The notes under the pieces: model-generated
The model's input: only the letters and a program-made list of their open reading frames with translations
Told to the model about the DNA's origin: nothing
Databases searched by the model: none
Origin: Pirellulales bacterium
GTDB lineage: Bacteria > Planctomycetota > Planctomycetia > Pirellulales > JANQPP01
DNA length: 44,588 nt
Assembly: GCA_028289405.1 (NCBI GenBank)
Contig: JANQPP010000043.1
Span: forward strand, 1-44,588
Reading direction: 5' to 3'
In this document: positions 32,881 to 41,909 of the stretch, piece after piece
Position numbering within the stretch: the first letter of the stretch is position 1
Layout: every line of letters starts with the position of its first letter
Made by a program: the position numbers and the translations under genes

Positions 32881-35800
32881 TCACGGATCCGGAATGGCAT
32901 GGGTGCGGAGTGTGCGGGCGACCCGGAAACCGGATTGCGGGCCACGGCTGTCGGGCGCCGTGGCGAAGCGTTCGGCGGAGCGGATGTTTTGCGCGTGGTT
33001 GGTGAAGGCGCCCCCCTTGAGGATGAATTCATCGTCGTCTTGGATTTCAGCGGCATCTTCCACGTCCCGGGCGACATCATCGTCCCCCTGGATGCGACGG
33101 CTGCGTCGGGCGAGGCACCATTCCATCACGTTGCCGTGCATGTCGAAGCAGCCGAACCGGTTGGGGAGCAGTTGGCCGACTTCGTGCGAACGGTTGTCCG
33201 CGTTGGCCTGGTGCCAGGCAAAAGCCGGCATCAGCGTTTCACTCGTACCGAAATAGCGGGGCGTGACGGTGCCCGCGCGGCAGGCGTATTCCCATTCCGC
33301 TTCCGTGGGAAGTCGGTAGCCGGTCCGCTGGAGATAGTCGTCGGCGAGCACAAGCCGTGGACGACCGGTTTCTTCGTCCCGTTTTCCGCTCGGATCCGGC
33401 ACGAAGCACCACTGGTCTTGAGGCCATCCGGCACGCTCGCTGAGCCAATTGCAGAATTCGGCGGCATCAAACCAGCGAACGTTGATCTGCGGGCCGCGCG
33501 GACCCGCCGCATATCGCTCCGAACTGTCCATGGTGGTCAAGTCCGGGCCGGGGTAATCGCGACGAAAGGCGCTGAATTCTTCCGCCGTGGTTTCGAAGCT
33601 GGCGAGCGAGAAATCGCGCGGAATCACGATTTCCCGAAGAATCTCTTCCTCCGCCCGATACGCTTCGTGCATGGGAGAGCCCATTTGAAACTGGATCGGC
33701 CCCTCGAAATGGATCATGGGGTGGCCTGTGAAGTCGTGAACGCGTGTCGCGGTTGAGGTCGTGTCCACTGCGGCGGTCGTTGCTTGGCGTGCGCGTGGTT
33801 CTAACTCGGGAAACGCTGCATTCCATCTCGTCAGCAGCAGGTGGCTGGCTCCCCATACACCGGCTTCGGCGGTGGCCGCGTCAACGTGACGGCGGGCGAG
33901 TTCCACGACGTTCCCGCGAGAATCGGCGGGAATCTCATGCGGAGGTACACCGGCCAACATCAACAGGAGGGCGCGACTTGTTTGATCCGAGGCACGATTC
34001 GTCGCCACCAGTGGTAAGAGTTGTGCAATCTCCAGCGCATCGACGCCCATGGCCAGCGCTTGCTGCACAAGAGTGCTTTGCGTCTCTGGACGCGGCGATG
34101 CTTCCAGTTCTTCCAGAAGAGGTTCCATCTCTCCCAAGCGGAACAGCGCCGCAGCCAAGTTGGCCAGCCCGCGGGGGTAAGCCTCTCCCCGTTCGCGGTC
34201 GCGGAGCAATTCGCCTCGTGCCTGAAGCAAATAACCTAATGCGGCCTCACCCTGTTCGGCCAGCGGCTCGAACAGCAGACGGAAAGGCGCAGGCTCGGCG
34301 TCCCTTAGCAGACGCGCGAGTGCTCGCGGTTCATCACGACAATACGCGGCGAGTGCTTCGGCGGCCGTGATGCGTTCATCGTCGGCAAGCGTGGCATCGG
34401 CATGCATGCGCTCCAGGTGCGGTCGCAGTGCTTTGGCGACGGGCGAGAATTCCTCGATCCAGTTCGTGAAGCGGGTGGTTCTCCGGCGGACGAGTTGCTG
34501 GCTCACGATTTCGCCGGCCCGCTGCCAGCGCGCGTCCAGCGGTGCAAGCTGTGCCAGGAACGCCGCAGCGCGAAATCGAGCCCGCTCCGGTTGGTTGTCG
34601 TTGAACACGATCTGCCAAAGGCGTTCAATGTCCGGCATCCCATGGGCCGAATATTGATCACGAATCAGGAGGAAGAGTGTGTCGCTCTCCGCTGATAGCA
34701 TTTGTTTGGCGAGAAATTCCTGTTGCGCGGCGGTACCTGGCAAGAGAGCCAAAGCCGCGACGATTTTCTCTCTGCTAGAAATAGGGTTTCGGAAATGTTC
34801 CAGCAGCGCGGGTTCGGCGAAGTCGCGAATGACCGGCTGCCGAATTTCTTCCAAAATCCCGGGCATGCTCATGACTTCCGCACTGGTCAGCCGTTGCACC
34901 AGTTGCGCCGCGTGTTGCCGAGTGTATTCGCGGTAAAGACTCCAAGACGCGAAGGCCAAAAACAAGCCCAGGCAGCACCACACACCAAACCCGGTTAGAT
35001 GCCGACGAGTCGCGGCGCGCATCATCCGCGCCTGTTCCGTGGTCCAGGCTCGCGGTCGCGTCCACAAGCGAATCGCCAAATACTCGAAAAGGGTCGGTAA
35101 CTGTCGAGATTGTGGGCGGGCGTTCCAGTAGCGGGCACGTTCTTCTAGCCGCAGTTGCGCACGACCACGCCGAGTGGACCTTTGGTAACTGGTGATCCAC
35201 GATTCGATGGAGGGGACCAAGTAGTCGTGCGTCAATTGATAATTTTCTTCTGCCAGCGGGTTGTCTTTAGGAGTGTCCCCTTGTTCGACGAGCGTGATCA
35301 AACGCAATTCCCCGACCAGGATTTGTAGCAAGGCGTCGAAATCCTCGGGACGGCGTTCGTAGCCGGCAGCGCGGGCTAGTTCCGTCCGAGAACGTTTGCG
35401 GCCTTTGATCTGCGTATCCTCTTCTGGCAAGAGCAGCGAGAGTACGGCCCGGGCCCCTTTTTCATGCACACGATGGGAAGCGGGTGCCGTTGGGCGGCTG
35501 AACGCTTCGTCCAGGAATGCCTGTCCCACGCCGGCCATGCCGCCCAAGTCGCGAAGCGTGGCTGGAGTCCATGCACGGTCCTTGAGCATCTCCGCGAACA
35601 GGGCCAGTCGCACGCAGACCACGTGGCGATCTTCGGCCAGCCCCTCGACGGCCTGCGCCACGAAGCGTTCTTGCGGTTTGTCCAAAGGCGTGCCTTCGGC
35701 CGGCAAGGCTCCATAGGCTCTGCCGAATTCCGTCAGCACGCGGCGAGCATGCGGCAGGTCGAACAGATCGACTAGCGCGGAATTTTCCCCCTCCACCAAG

Positions 35801-37419
35801 GGGATCTCCAGTGACCGCATGAAACGGCTTAGGGCGAGCCAGAAATCGTCACGTACCAGCAGCAACGCTTGGACATGGATTCCGTCACATTGCCGAAAGG
35901 CGTCGATCAGCTCATGTCCGCCCGATTGGACCTGGCCATGCAGCCATTGCTCGAATTGGTCGAGCACGATCACCACCTTTCGCCGCGATGCATCTGGACG
36001 TCCGCGGCGAATTTCGGCCACGGCTTCCACCAAATGCTCCTGCGCCGTGACGTGCGGACAGCGCTGCCGGAGTTGCTGCACGAGGCGGGTTTCCGTCGTG
36101 CGCGCGTCCGCCTCCAAATAAATCGGCGAGACGTGGGAGGCGAGCCGAGGCATGATACCGGCGCGGACGAGCGAGGTCTTCCCGCAACCGGATGGGCCAT
36201 ACAACACTCCGACCGAAAATGTGCCGCCAGGCTGCGTGTCCTCGATGCGGGATTTGAAGAAGCGGACGATGGGAGGGTATCCGTCCCGGTCGCGTGGGCC
36301 AGGTAGCAAAGAGAGAAAAAAATCGGCGTCTTCCGCATCGAATGCCCGCAGCCCTTTGGGCACGACCTTCGGACCGGCGGGCACGGCGGCGGCCAACGTC
36401 GTGCGGTCGGCCGTGCGAATGGTGTGAGGGGTTCCCTCTTGGGGCGGTACCGGTGGCGCGACCGGAGCCAATGTTTCGCGAGAACTTCCGTGCAGTTCGG
36501 CTCCCGCTTGCTCCAGACATTGCCGCAGTTCGTCGCGGAATTCTCCCGCCGTCGTAAATCGATCGACCGCCGGTTTGGACAAGGCCCGCAGGCAGACGCG
36601 GACCAATCCCTCGGGCAGCGTCGGTTCCCAATAGCGAGGGGACGGCGGTTCGTCCTGTGCCACGGACAGCAAGATTTCGGAAACCGTTTCCCCTCGAAAA
36701 GGCAACTGACCGGTCAGCAACTCGTAGAACACCACGCCCAGGCTGAAAATGTCCGAACGGGCATCAACGCGATGCCCTTCCCCGCGCGCCTGCTCGGGGC
36801 TCATATAAGCCGGAGTGCCCGCGGCGCGGAGATTCTCCAGCATGGCCTCTTCGCGGACGGCCAACCCGAAATCAGCAAGGCAAGGGATGCCGGAATGCGT
36901 CAACAAGATGTTTGCCGGCTTGATGTCGCGATGGATCGTGCCTTTGGAGTGCGTGTAATCCAAAGCATCCGCGACCGTGGCTACGAGGCGGGCCGCGGTG
37001 GTCCAGCGAGGCCGGCCTGCCGCCAGCATTTCACGCAGGCTGCCGCCATCAATCCACTTGGAGACGACATAGATGATTCCGTCGTCGGTTTGCCCCACGT
37101 CAAAGACAGGCACAATAGACGGGTGGTCCAACCGGGCGACCGAGCGGGCTTCGGTGAGAAAGGATTGCCGATCTTCCGCGGAGGGCATTCGCTCCAGGTG
37201 GGGAGTCTTGATCGCGACGGGGCGCTGCAACTCCTCGTCGTACGCCAAATAGACGGTGCCGAATCCTCCCTTGCCGACCAGACGGTGCAGACGATAGCGG
37301 CCGATATGCTCAGGCAGCGGCGACGACGTATCGCCGAGATCGCGATGCTCTTCCCGAACCAGAGACTCCAAGAGCCGATCCAATTCATGGGTGTCCGGCA
37401 GCGGATCCGGCTGGCTCAT
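32881..37419 (-). CDS. Ser/Thr kinase - STAND NTPase - TM - helical repeat - SUMF1-like fusion
   Basis: A 1512-aa protein from the ATG at 37419 (AAAGG 10 bases upstream). Domains: Hanks-type kinase, about 41-310 (GKGGFGTVY, K71, HRDIKPANILL 163-173, DFG 183-185, SPEQ 207-210); Pro-rich linker; STAND/NACHT-like NTPase, about 355-750 (Walker A GPSGCGKTSLVRAG 408-421, Walker B VVIVLDQFEQWL 482-493, LTHDYLVPSIESW about 729-741); one membrane helix about 809-828; a long alpha-helical HEAT-like region; and a SUMF1/FGE-like domain from about 1238 to the end (FQMGSP, YRLPTEAEWEYACRAG, FGCFDMHGNVMEWCL, FILKGGAF, GFRVARTL). Kinase and NTPase motifs look active; the FGE part lacks the catalytic cysteines. 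It follows an ECF sigma gene by 99 bases. Likely a membrane-linked signalling protein; ligand unknown. Confidence 0.93.
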   Translation of the reverse strand: MSQPDPLPDTHELDRLLESLVREEHRDLGDTSSPLPEHIGRYRLHRLVGKGGFGTVYLAYDEELQRPVAIKTPHLERMPSAEDRQSFLTEARSVARLDHPSIVPVFDVGQTDDGIIYVVSKWIDGGSLREMLAAGRPRWTTAARLVATVADALDYTHSKGTIHRDIKPANILLTHSGIPCLADFGLAVREEAMLENLRAAGTPAYMSPEQARGEGHRVDARSDIFSLGVVFYELLTGQLPFRGETVSEILLSVAQDEPPSPRYWEPTLPEGLVRVCLRALSKPAVDRFTTAGEFRDELRQCLEQAGAELHGSSRETLAPVAPPVPPQEGTPHTIRTADRTTLAAAVPAGPKVVPKGLRAFDAEDADFFLSLLPGPRDRDGYPPIVRFFKSRIEDTQPGGTFSVGVLYGPSGCGKTSLVRAGIMPRLASHVSPIYLEADARTTETRLVQQLRQRCPHVTAQEHLVEAVAEIRRGRPDASRRKVVIVLDQFEQWLHGQVQSGGHELIDAFRQCDGIHVQALLLVRDDFWLALSRFMRSLEIPLVEGENSALVDLFDLPHARRVLTEFGRAYGALPAEGTPLDKPQERFVAQAVEGLAEDRHVVCVRLALFAEMLKDRAWTPATLRDLGGMAGVGQAFLDEAFSRPTAPASHRVHEKGARAVLSLLLPEEDTQIKGRKRSRTELARAAGYERRPEDFDALLQILVGELRLITLVEQGDTPKDNPLAEENYQLTHDYLVPSIESWITSYQRSTRRGRAQLRLEERARYWNARPQSRQLPTLFEYLAIRLWTRPRAWTTEQARMMRAATRRHLTGFGVWCCLGLFLAFASWSLYREYTRQHAAQLVQRLTSAEVMSMPGILEEIRQPVIRDFAEPALLEHFRNPISSREKIVAALALLPGTAAQQEFLAKQMLSAESDTLFLLIRDQYSAHGMPDIERLWQIVFNDNQPERARFRAAAFLAQLAPLDARWQRAGEIVSQQLVRRRTTRFTNWIEEFSPVAKALRPHLERMHADATLADDERITAAEALAAYCRDEPRALARLLRDAEPAPFRLLFEPLAEQGEAALGYLLQARGELLRDRERGEAYPRGLANLAAALFRLGEMEPLLEELEASPRPETQSTLVQQALAMGVDALEIAQLLPLVATNRASDQTSRALLLMLAGVPPHEIPADSRGNVVELARRHVDAATAEAGVWGASHLLLTRWNAAFPELEPRARQATTAAVDTTSTATRVHDFTGHPMIHFEGPIQFQMGSPMHEAYRAEEEILREIVIPRDFSLASFETTAEEFSAFRRDYPGPDLTTMDSSERYAAGPRGPQINVRWFDAAEFCNWLSERAGWPQDQWCFVPDPSGKRDEETGRPRLVLADDYLQRTGYRLPTEAEWEYACRAGTVTPRYFGTSETLMPAFAWHQANADNRSHEVGQLLPNRFGCFDMHGNVMEWCLARRSRRIQGDDDVARDVEDAAEIQDDDEFILKGGAFTNHAQNIRSAERFATAPDSRGPQSGFRVARTLRTHAIPDP

Positions 37420-37518
37420 CCTCTGGCGGCCTTTTGAGTCAGGGAATTGACGGGAACAAAGCCGCAATCATGGAGTTCATGTGGCTGCGGCCCAAATTGG
37501 TGGTTGGAAACTTCTCAA

Positions 37519-38151
37519 TTATCGCCTGCTGAGCCAAATCGCGGAACGGTCGACGTCCGTGCGCAGTGCTTCCAGTGCCCGTTTCAACAGGCCACGCACG
37601 GCGGCGGGGGTCCGTCCCAGTTTTTCCGCGATGTTGCTCACATCGCGTGATTCCAAGTAGCGGAGCAGCACGGCCTGTCGCTGGTCCTCGGGCAAACTTG
37701 CCACCGCCAGACGCAGCGCGGTCGCCATCTCCTGCCGGGCCAAAAATCGGCTTGGAGTGGAGATATGCGCCGAAAGCTGGGCCACGAAATCCACGCGGCT
37801 TTGATCCTCTGCCGGTGCCGCACCGTCCACGCGGCGCATGTCGCCACCCCGTTTTTTTCGCTTCAGCGACTTGGCTATGTCCTGCAAGCGGTGGTTGGAA
37901 ATGCCCTTGAGCCAAGCGACGAAGGATGCCGGAGAGGTGGCCTCGCAACGGTCTATATCCTTGAGCGCTTGAATGAACGTCTCTTGCAGCACGTCGTCGG
38001 CGCTGATGTGGGCCTGCAACCCAACTCCCAACTTCGCGTGAATGTACTGCCGAAGTGTCTCCGCGTGTGCAAACAGCCTTTGCTTCAGTTGATCCGGATC
38101 CGAGCGTATGGCAGCCAGATCAAATTCTGGTTCGGAATATCGAGAATTCAT
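37519..38151 (-). CDS. ECF-type RNA polymerase sigma factor (planctomycete, kinase-linked)
   Basis: A 210-aa sigma-70 family protein beginning MNSRYSEPEFDLAAIRSDPD; the frame upstream to 38301 is not protein-like. Region 2 is at about 25-100 (ADDVLQETFIQALKDI, SFVAWLKGISNHRLQDIAKS) and region 4 at about 145-198 (LPEDQRQAVLLRYLESRDVS, GRTPAAVRGLLKRALEAL). It lacks an adjacent anti-sigma gene; instead the next gene, 99 bases downstream, is the giant kinase-STAND protein. Planctomycete ECF groups beside Ser/Thr kinases are known, and in one studied case elsewhere (EcfP/PknT) the kinase activates the sigma factor by phosphorylation. The same relation is inferred here. Confidence 0.9.
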   Translation of the reverse strand: MNSRYSEPEFDLAAIRSDPDQLKQRLFAHAETLRQYIHAKLGVGLQAHISADDVLQETFIQALKDIDRCEATSPASFVAWLKGISNHRLQDIAKSLKRKKRGGDMRRVDGAAPAEDQSRVDFVAQLSAHISTPSRFLARQEMATALRLAVASLPEDQRQAVLLRYLESRDVSNIAEKLGRTPAAVRGLLKRALEALRTDVDRSAIWLSRR

Positions 38152-38447
38152 GGTTCGGCCTGGACGTTTTGCTTGTTCCACGCCCCTCGGGAAGGTAATT
38201 TGAGCCAAGTTTGGTAGCGTGAAGTAGCTCACTTTTTTTCGAATTTGGCGCACGCGCGGTGGGAAAACGTCTCCTTTACGAATAGGGTTGCCCAGCGGCA
38301 TGCCACATTCGTATTTGCGACTCTGCGTCGCTCGGGCACCCTTCTATTGCACATCTTAACAGGTTCACCTCCTCGGCTGCGACCATGACACCTCTCGAAC
38401 ACTCGCAGTGGCGCGGACCGGACAAATCCGCCCATCCCTTAGACCGC
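38152..38447. other. Divergent region between the sigma factor and the dockerin gene
   Basis: Just under 300 bases. The plus-strand frame is open from 38385, but the first 21 codons lack a ribosome binding site and precede a signal peptide. No clear promoter boxes were seen; a T-run at 38232-38238 belongs to the sigma leader side. Confidence 0.4.
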
Positions 38448-39254
38448 ATGACGAGCATAAGTTTGGCCGCACGGGTGCTCGCGATCCTGGCGGTGGGACT
38501 GGTGTGGCACGCGTGCCCCTCATCCGTTGAAGCCCAAATTGGCGTGCGGATTGGCATGGACCGCACGGTGGAACTTCAAAACCTGGGAGATGAACCGTTC
38601 ATCTTCAGCCGCTACGTGATTCGCACGGCTACCGACAGCTTGGATCCGGACGGTTGGCGACCGATTGCCGCGCAGGCGATCGAGGATCCGACGGACGTGA
38701 TTGACCAACTGGGATTCGAAGCGTTGACGTTTGGCGTGGAGGTGAGCGAGAGCCGAGAGTTGGTGGAAGCTACGCTGGGAGGCCGCGCGATTTTGCCGCC
38801 GGGCGGTTTTTTTTCGATCGGGAGCCCCTTCGACCCGAACCTGCCTTTCGATGAATTAAAGAATGTGGTCGACAGCCAAACGACCCAAATGTTGCTTTTT
38901 ATTCCCGATGTTGCCGAACCGGATCCTTCGGCCGGTATCTGGAAGCCGATCGACGGGGATGTCGATTTGGATGACGACGTGGATCTCGAGGATTTTAGCA
39001 CGCTGAAGGATAACTTCGGCACGGTGAATGCCATCCACGAACAGGGCGACTTGGATGACGACGGTCTCGTCCAGCTCTCGGATTTCGTAATCGTCAAGGA
39101 CAATTTTGGAAACACGGTGGAATCCCTGCTGCAAAAACAATTGCAGCGGGGAGCGTTTGCTGTTCCGGAGCCGACGAGTTGGATCCTAATGGCGTTTGCC
39201 ACCGCGGCGTTTCTCGCCGTTCAGGTTTGGTCCCAACGTGGTCCGAGAATTTGA
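38448..39254 (+). CDS. Exported dockerin-like protein with PEP-CTERM tail
   Basis: A 268-aa protein from the ATG at 38448, which begins a signal peptide (MTSISLAARVLAILAVGLVW, cleavage near VEAQ); an ATG at 38385 is an alternative. The N-terminal part is a beta-rich lamin-tail-like domain (VELQNLGDEPFIFSRYVIRT, ILPPGGFFSIGSP). A dockerin type I pair of calcium loops follows (about 190-245: DGDVDLDDDVDLEDFSTLKD and GDLDDDGLVQLSDFVIVKDN). The C-terminus is a PEP-CTERM sorting tail: VPEPTSW, a hydrophobic helix and basic RGPRI. So it should be exported, processed by an exosortase-type system and may bind a cohesin-like partner; none is encoded here. Confidence 0.82.
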   Translation: MTSISLAARVLAILAVGLVWHACPSSVEAQIGVRIGMDRTVELQNLGDEPFIFSRYVIRTATDSLDPDGWRPIAAQAIEDPTDVIDQLGFEALTFGVEVSESRELVEATLGGRAILPPGGFFSIGSPFDPNLPFDELKNVVDSQTTQMLLFIPDVAEPDPSAGIWKPIDGDVDLDDDVDLEDFSTLKDNFGTVNAIHEQGDLDDDGLVQLSDFVIVKDNFGNTVESLLQKQLQRGAFAVPEPTSWILMAFATAAFLAVQVWSQRGPRI

Positions 39255-39321
39255 TTCAGGCGACGGTCAGCGCCCGCGACAATCTCCGTTGCCACGATCC
39301 CCTCGCATGGAGAAGACGAAC

Positions 39322-41265
39322 ATGGCCCCATGTGGACGGTCACTTCGGATCCGCCCTCTCCGGTTGGAACGGTTGGAGCAGCGTTCTTTGCTGAGTTTAA
39401 CTCCACTAGGGGATGAATTTCGGGCCAACACCGAGACCACCGGCGACCAAATGACCTCCTTTGATTCCCCCGAGTCGGTGGCGGTGGATGGCGAAGGAGG
39501 TTTCGTCGTCACCTGGACCGATTTCGAACATGATGGGGGCCGCGGCGATATTTTCGTGCGCAAATACGCCGCCGACGGAGAGCCGATTTCGCCCCCGGTG
39601 CTTGTGAATCAAGAACAGGCGTCCCGACAATCTCGGGCAGTTGTCGCGGTGGACGAAGACGGTGACTTCGTCGTGGCCTGGGCGAGCCAGGGGCAAGATG
39701 GGAGCGGCTACGGGATTTTTGCCCGGCGGTACAACGCAGCCGCGAAGCCAGTCTCGGACGAATTCCAGGTCAATCGCGTCACCTTCAGCAATCAAAATCG
39801 GCCTTCGGTCGCCATGGACGCGGATGGAGATTTCATCGTCGCCTGGGCCAGCGACCGGCAAGATGGCGCCTCCTATGGCATCGTCGCCCAGAGGTTTCGA
39901 GCTTCCGGCGAACGCCAGGGAGAGGAATTCATCGTCAATGGCCGACGCAGCGGCGGACAGTCCTTTCCCAGCGTGGCCATGGATGACGAGGGCAAATTCA
40001 TCGTCGTGTGGGTGAGCCACGGGCAGGACGGGAGTGCGGGAGGAATCTTCGCTCAACAATACGACGCCCAAGGGGAGAAGTTCGGGACCGAGTTCCGTAT
40101 CAACAACATCACCGAGGGAGCGCAAATTTTTCCCGTCGTGGATATGGATTCACGGGGAAATTTCGTGATCGCCTGGTCCTCGATCGGCGGTGACACGCAG
40201 GAAATCGGTAACTCGCGGGACATCATGGCCCGGGCGTTCTTGGCGAACCGTGTAACCCGCGTGCCGGAATTCCGGATCCAACCGACCAGCGGCAACAATG
40301 ACATCCTGCCGGACGTGGCCTTGGCGGAGAATGGCTCCTTCATCGTGACATGGTCCAGCTTTGAGAAGGACGGGGATGGTTGGGGAGTCTTCGCCCAAAA
40401 AGTCGACATGCATGGGGATCCGCAGGGCGGTCCACAACTGGTCAACGAAAGAACCTTGGGCAATCAGCAATCGTCGTCCGTGGCCGTGGGGCCAGGAGGC
40501 AGCGTGGTCTTGGTCTGGACCGGCGAGCGGGTGGGCCGCCCCGCCGATGACGTTTACGTCCGCAGATACCTGGACAACGTGGGACCGCTCGCCGTGATCG
40601 GCAGCGAATTGTTGTCGATGCACGAAGGAGAAACGCTTCTGCTCGATGCGCGGAAATCATTCGATCCGAACGGCAGCGCCGGGGACGCGATCGCCGCCTA
40701 TCGCTGGGATCTCAACGGCGACGGCGTGTTCGACGTGAACACCCCTGAACCCTTGACGCAACTTTCCTGGGAACAACTCGCCAAGTTCGGCATCGTGGAC
40801 GGCCCGGCGGCCTGGCAGGTTACGCTCCAAGTCGCGGATACGTTGGGGGCCGTGTCCACGGACCGGGCCACGCTTTTTGTGGAAAACACGGCTCCCTCGA
40901 TCGATCTCGGTGGCGCCAATTTGGTCTTTTTGGGCACGACGTACGAACTATTGCTGGGCAAAATTTCCGAGCCAGGACGCGATAACGTTACGCGCTGGAT
41001 CGTGGATTGGGGGGACGGCGGCAAGCCGGAAACGTTCGACTCCGGCGGCATCCAAAATCACAGATATCAGAGCACCGGTACGTACACGATCCTCGTGACT
41101 CTGGTCGACGAAGACGGAACGCACGAAAACGTCGGGCAGCTTAACGTCAGCGTGATCCGCTTCATCATTGATTTTTTTGATTTTCCTGCCGGCGCGCCCC
41201 TAAGCGAGTGGGACCAACTCTTCTCGCTGGCTTGGGCCACCCCCTCCAATTCCGGTCTCGCTTGA
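39322..41265 (+). CDS. LEPR-XLL surface protein with repeats and PKD-like domains
   Basis: A 647-aa extracellular protein. The ATG at 39322 has GGAGAAG upstream at good spacing; one at 39307 is possible. The N-terminus MAPCGRSLRIRPLRLERLEQ then RSLLSL carries the planctomycete LEPR-XLL export motif (as LERLEQRSLLS). Residues about 30-410 hold some seven related repeats of about 50 residues with the pattern VAMDxDGDFIVAWAS-x-x-QDG-x-x-YGIFAQRY. PKD-like domains follow (about 425-630: LLDARKSFDPNGS, YRWDLNGDGVFDV, WIVDWGDGGKPETF, HRYQSTGTYTI). Its last 66 bases overlap the end of the opposite-strand gene at 41200. Confidence 0.88.
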   Translation: MAPCGRSLRIRPLRLERLEQRSLLSLTPLGDEFRANTETTGDQMTSFDSPESVAVDGEGGFVVTWTDFEHDGGRGDIFVRKYAADGEPISPPVLVNQEQASRQSRAVVAVDEDGDFVVAWASQGQDGSGYGIFARRYNAAAKPVSDEFQVNRVTFSNQNRPSVAMDADGDFIVAWASDRQDGASYGIVAQRFRASGERQGEEFIVNGRRSGGQSFPSVAMDDEGKFIVVWVSHGQDGSAGGIFAQQYDAQGEKFGTEFRINNITEGAQIFPVVDMDSRGNFVIAWSSIGGDTQEIGNSRDIMARAFLANRVTRVPEFRIQPTSGNNDILPDVALAENGSFIVTWSSFEKDGDGWGVFAQKVDMHGDPQGGPQLVNERTLGNQQSSSVAVGPGGSVVLVWTGERVGRPADDVYVRRYLDNVGPLAVIGSELLSMHEGETLLLDARKSFDPNGSAGDAIAAYRWDLNGDGVFDVNTPEPLTQLSWEQLAKFGIVDGPAAWQVTLQVADTLGAVSTDRATLFVENTAPSIDLGGANLVFLGTTYELLLGKISEPGRDNVTRWIVDWGDGGKPETFDSGGIQNHRYQSTGTYTILVTLVDEDGTHENVGQLNVSVIRFIIDFFDFPAGAPLSEWDQLFSLAWATPSNSGLA

Positions 41266-41781
41266 TGCGGCCGGAGAAGGGGTCGCAAACTCGTCGTCGC
41301 CTCCCGCAGGGGCTTCCGCGTCGTTCAATTCGACTGGAGTTGCGATATCCGGAGATGCGGTCAGCAGGGACCTCCACAACGCTTCGGAAAAGCCAATCCG
41401 CAGTGTCGGGCAAGCTCGGGGAAGTACATACACGACCGGTTTCACGGCGGCCGTGAACTCCACTTCATGCGGCGCGAGGGCCAATTCCGACCAGGGAAAA
41501 AAGAGTGGAGCGTGGCCGATGGGAAACAAACAACGGAGCGTCAAGCCGTCTTCGCCTCCGAACACGGTCACGCAACGGGAGTAACTTCCCACTTCTCCCA
41601 AGCGGAGACTTTGCCAGCGCCACGTAAAGGTCCGTGGCGAGTCCTCCCGGTGGTCACGGTAATGCCCTGCTAGCCGCGCCCAGCCCGTGCGGCGGGCGTG
41701 GAGCCACCAGGCTCCACAGATTGCGGCCATCACCGAAACCGAAAAGAGTGCAAAAATTGCCAGGGGCATGAGAATGGACAT
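41200..41781 (-). CDS. Membrane-anchored hypothetical protein
   Basis: A 193-aa protein, not recognised by name. The ATG at 41781 has AAGGAGG 5 bases upstream, deciding against the longer frame to 41835. One N-terminal membrane helix (MSILMPLAIFALFSVSVMAA then ICGAWWL) is followed by a soluble domain with WRWQSLRLGEVGSYSRCVTV, RCLFPIGHAPLFFPWSELAL and a Pro/Gly/Ser-rich tail. The motif pattern (Y-x3-V-x-G/ED-G-L-x-L, then LFPIGHPPLFIPW) is found in planctomycete proteins of unknown function. Its 3' end overlaps that of the LEPR-XLL gene tail-to-tail. Confidence 0.8.
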   Translation of the reverse strand: MSILMPLAIFALFSVSVMAAICGAWWLHARRTGWARLAGHYRDHREDSPRTFTWRWQSLRLGEVGSYSRCVTVFGGEDGLTLRCLFPIGHAPLFFPWSELALAPHEVEFTAAVKPVVYVLPRACPTLRIGFSEALWRSLLTASPDIATPVELNDAEAPAGGDDEFATPSPAASSETGIGGGGPSQREELVPLA

Positions 41782-41909
41782 GGTGGCCTCCTTCCTCGCC
41801 GAAACTTCGGCCAGCGGACCGTTTGATCCCTCCATAATCCTAGGCGTAATTCATTTCCGTTTTGGGCGCGGTACACGTATTTTCGCGCCAGAGAAGCCAC
41901 TCTTATGCC

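Noticed and set aside
32881..33720. Diversity-generating retroelement target, suggested by the SUMF1/C-type-lectin fold
   Set aside because: No reverse transcriptase, template repeat or adenine-biased repeat pair was seen in the window.
36424..37437. 337-aa plus-strand frame
   Set aside because: Antisense to the kinase domain, where HRDIKPAN and DFG are unambiguous on the minus strand.
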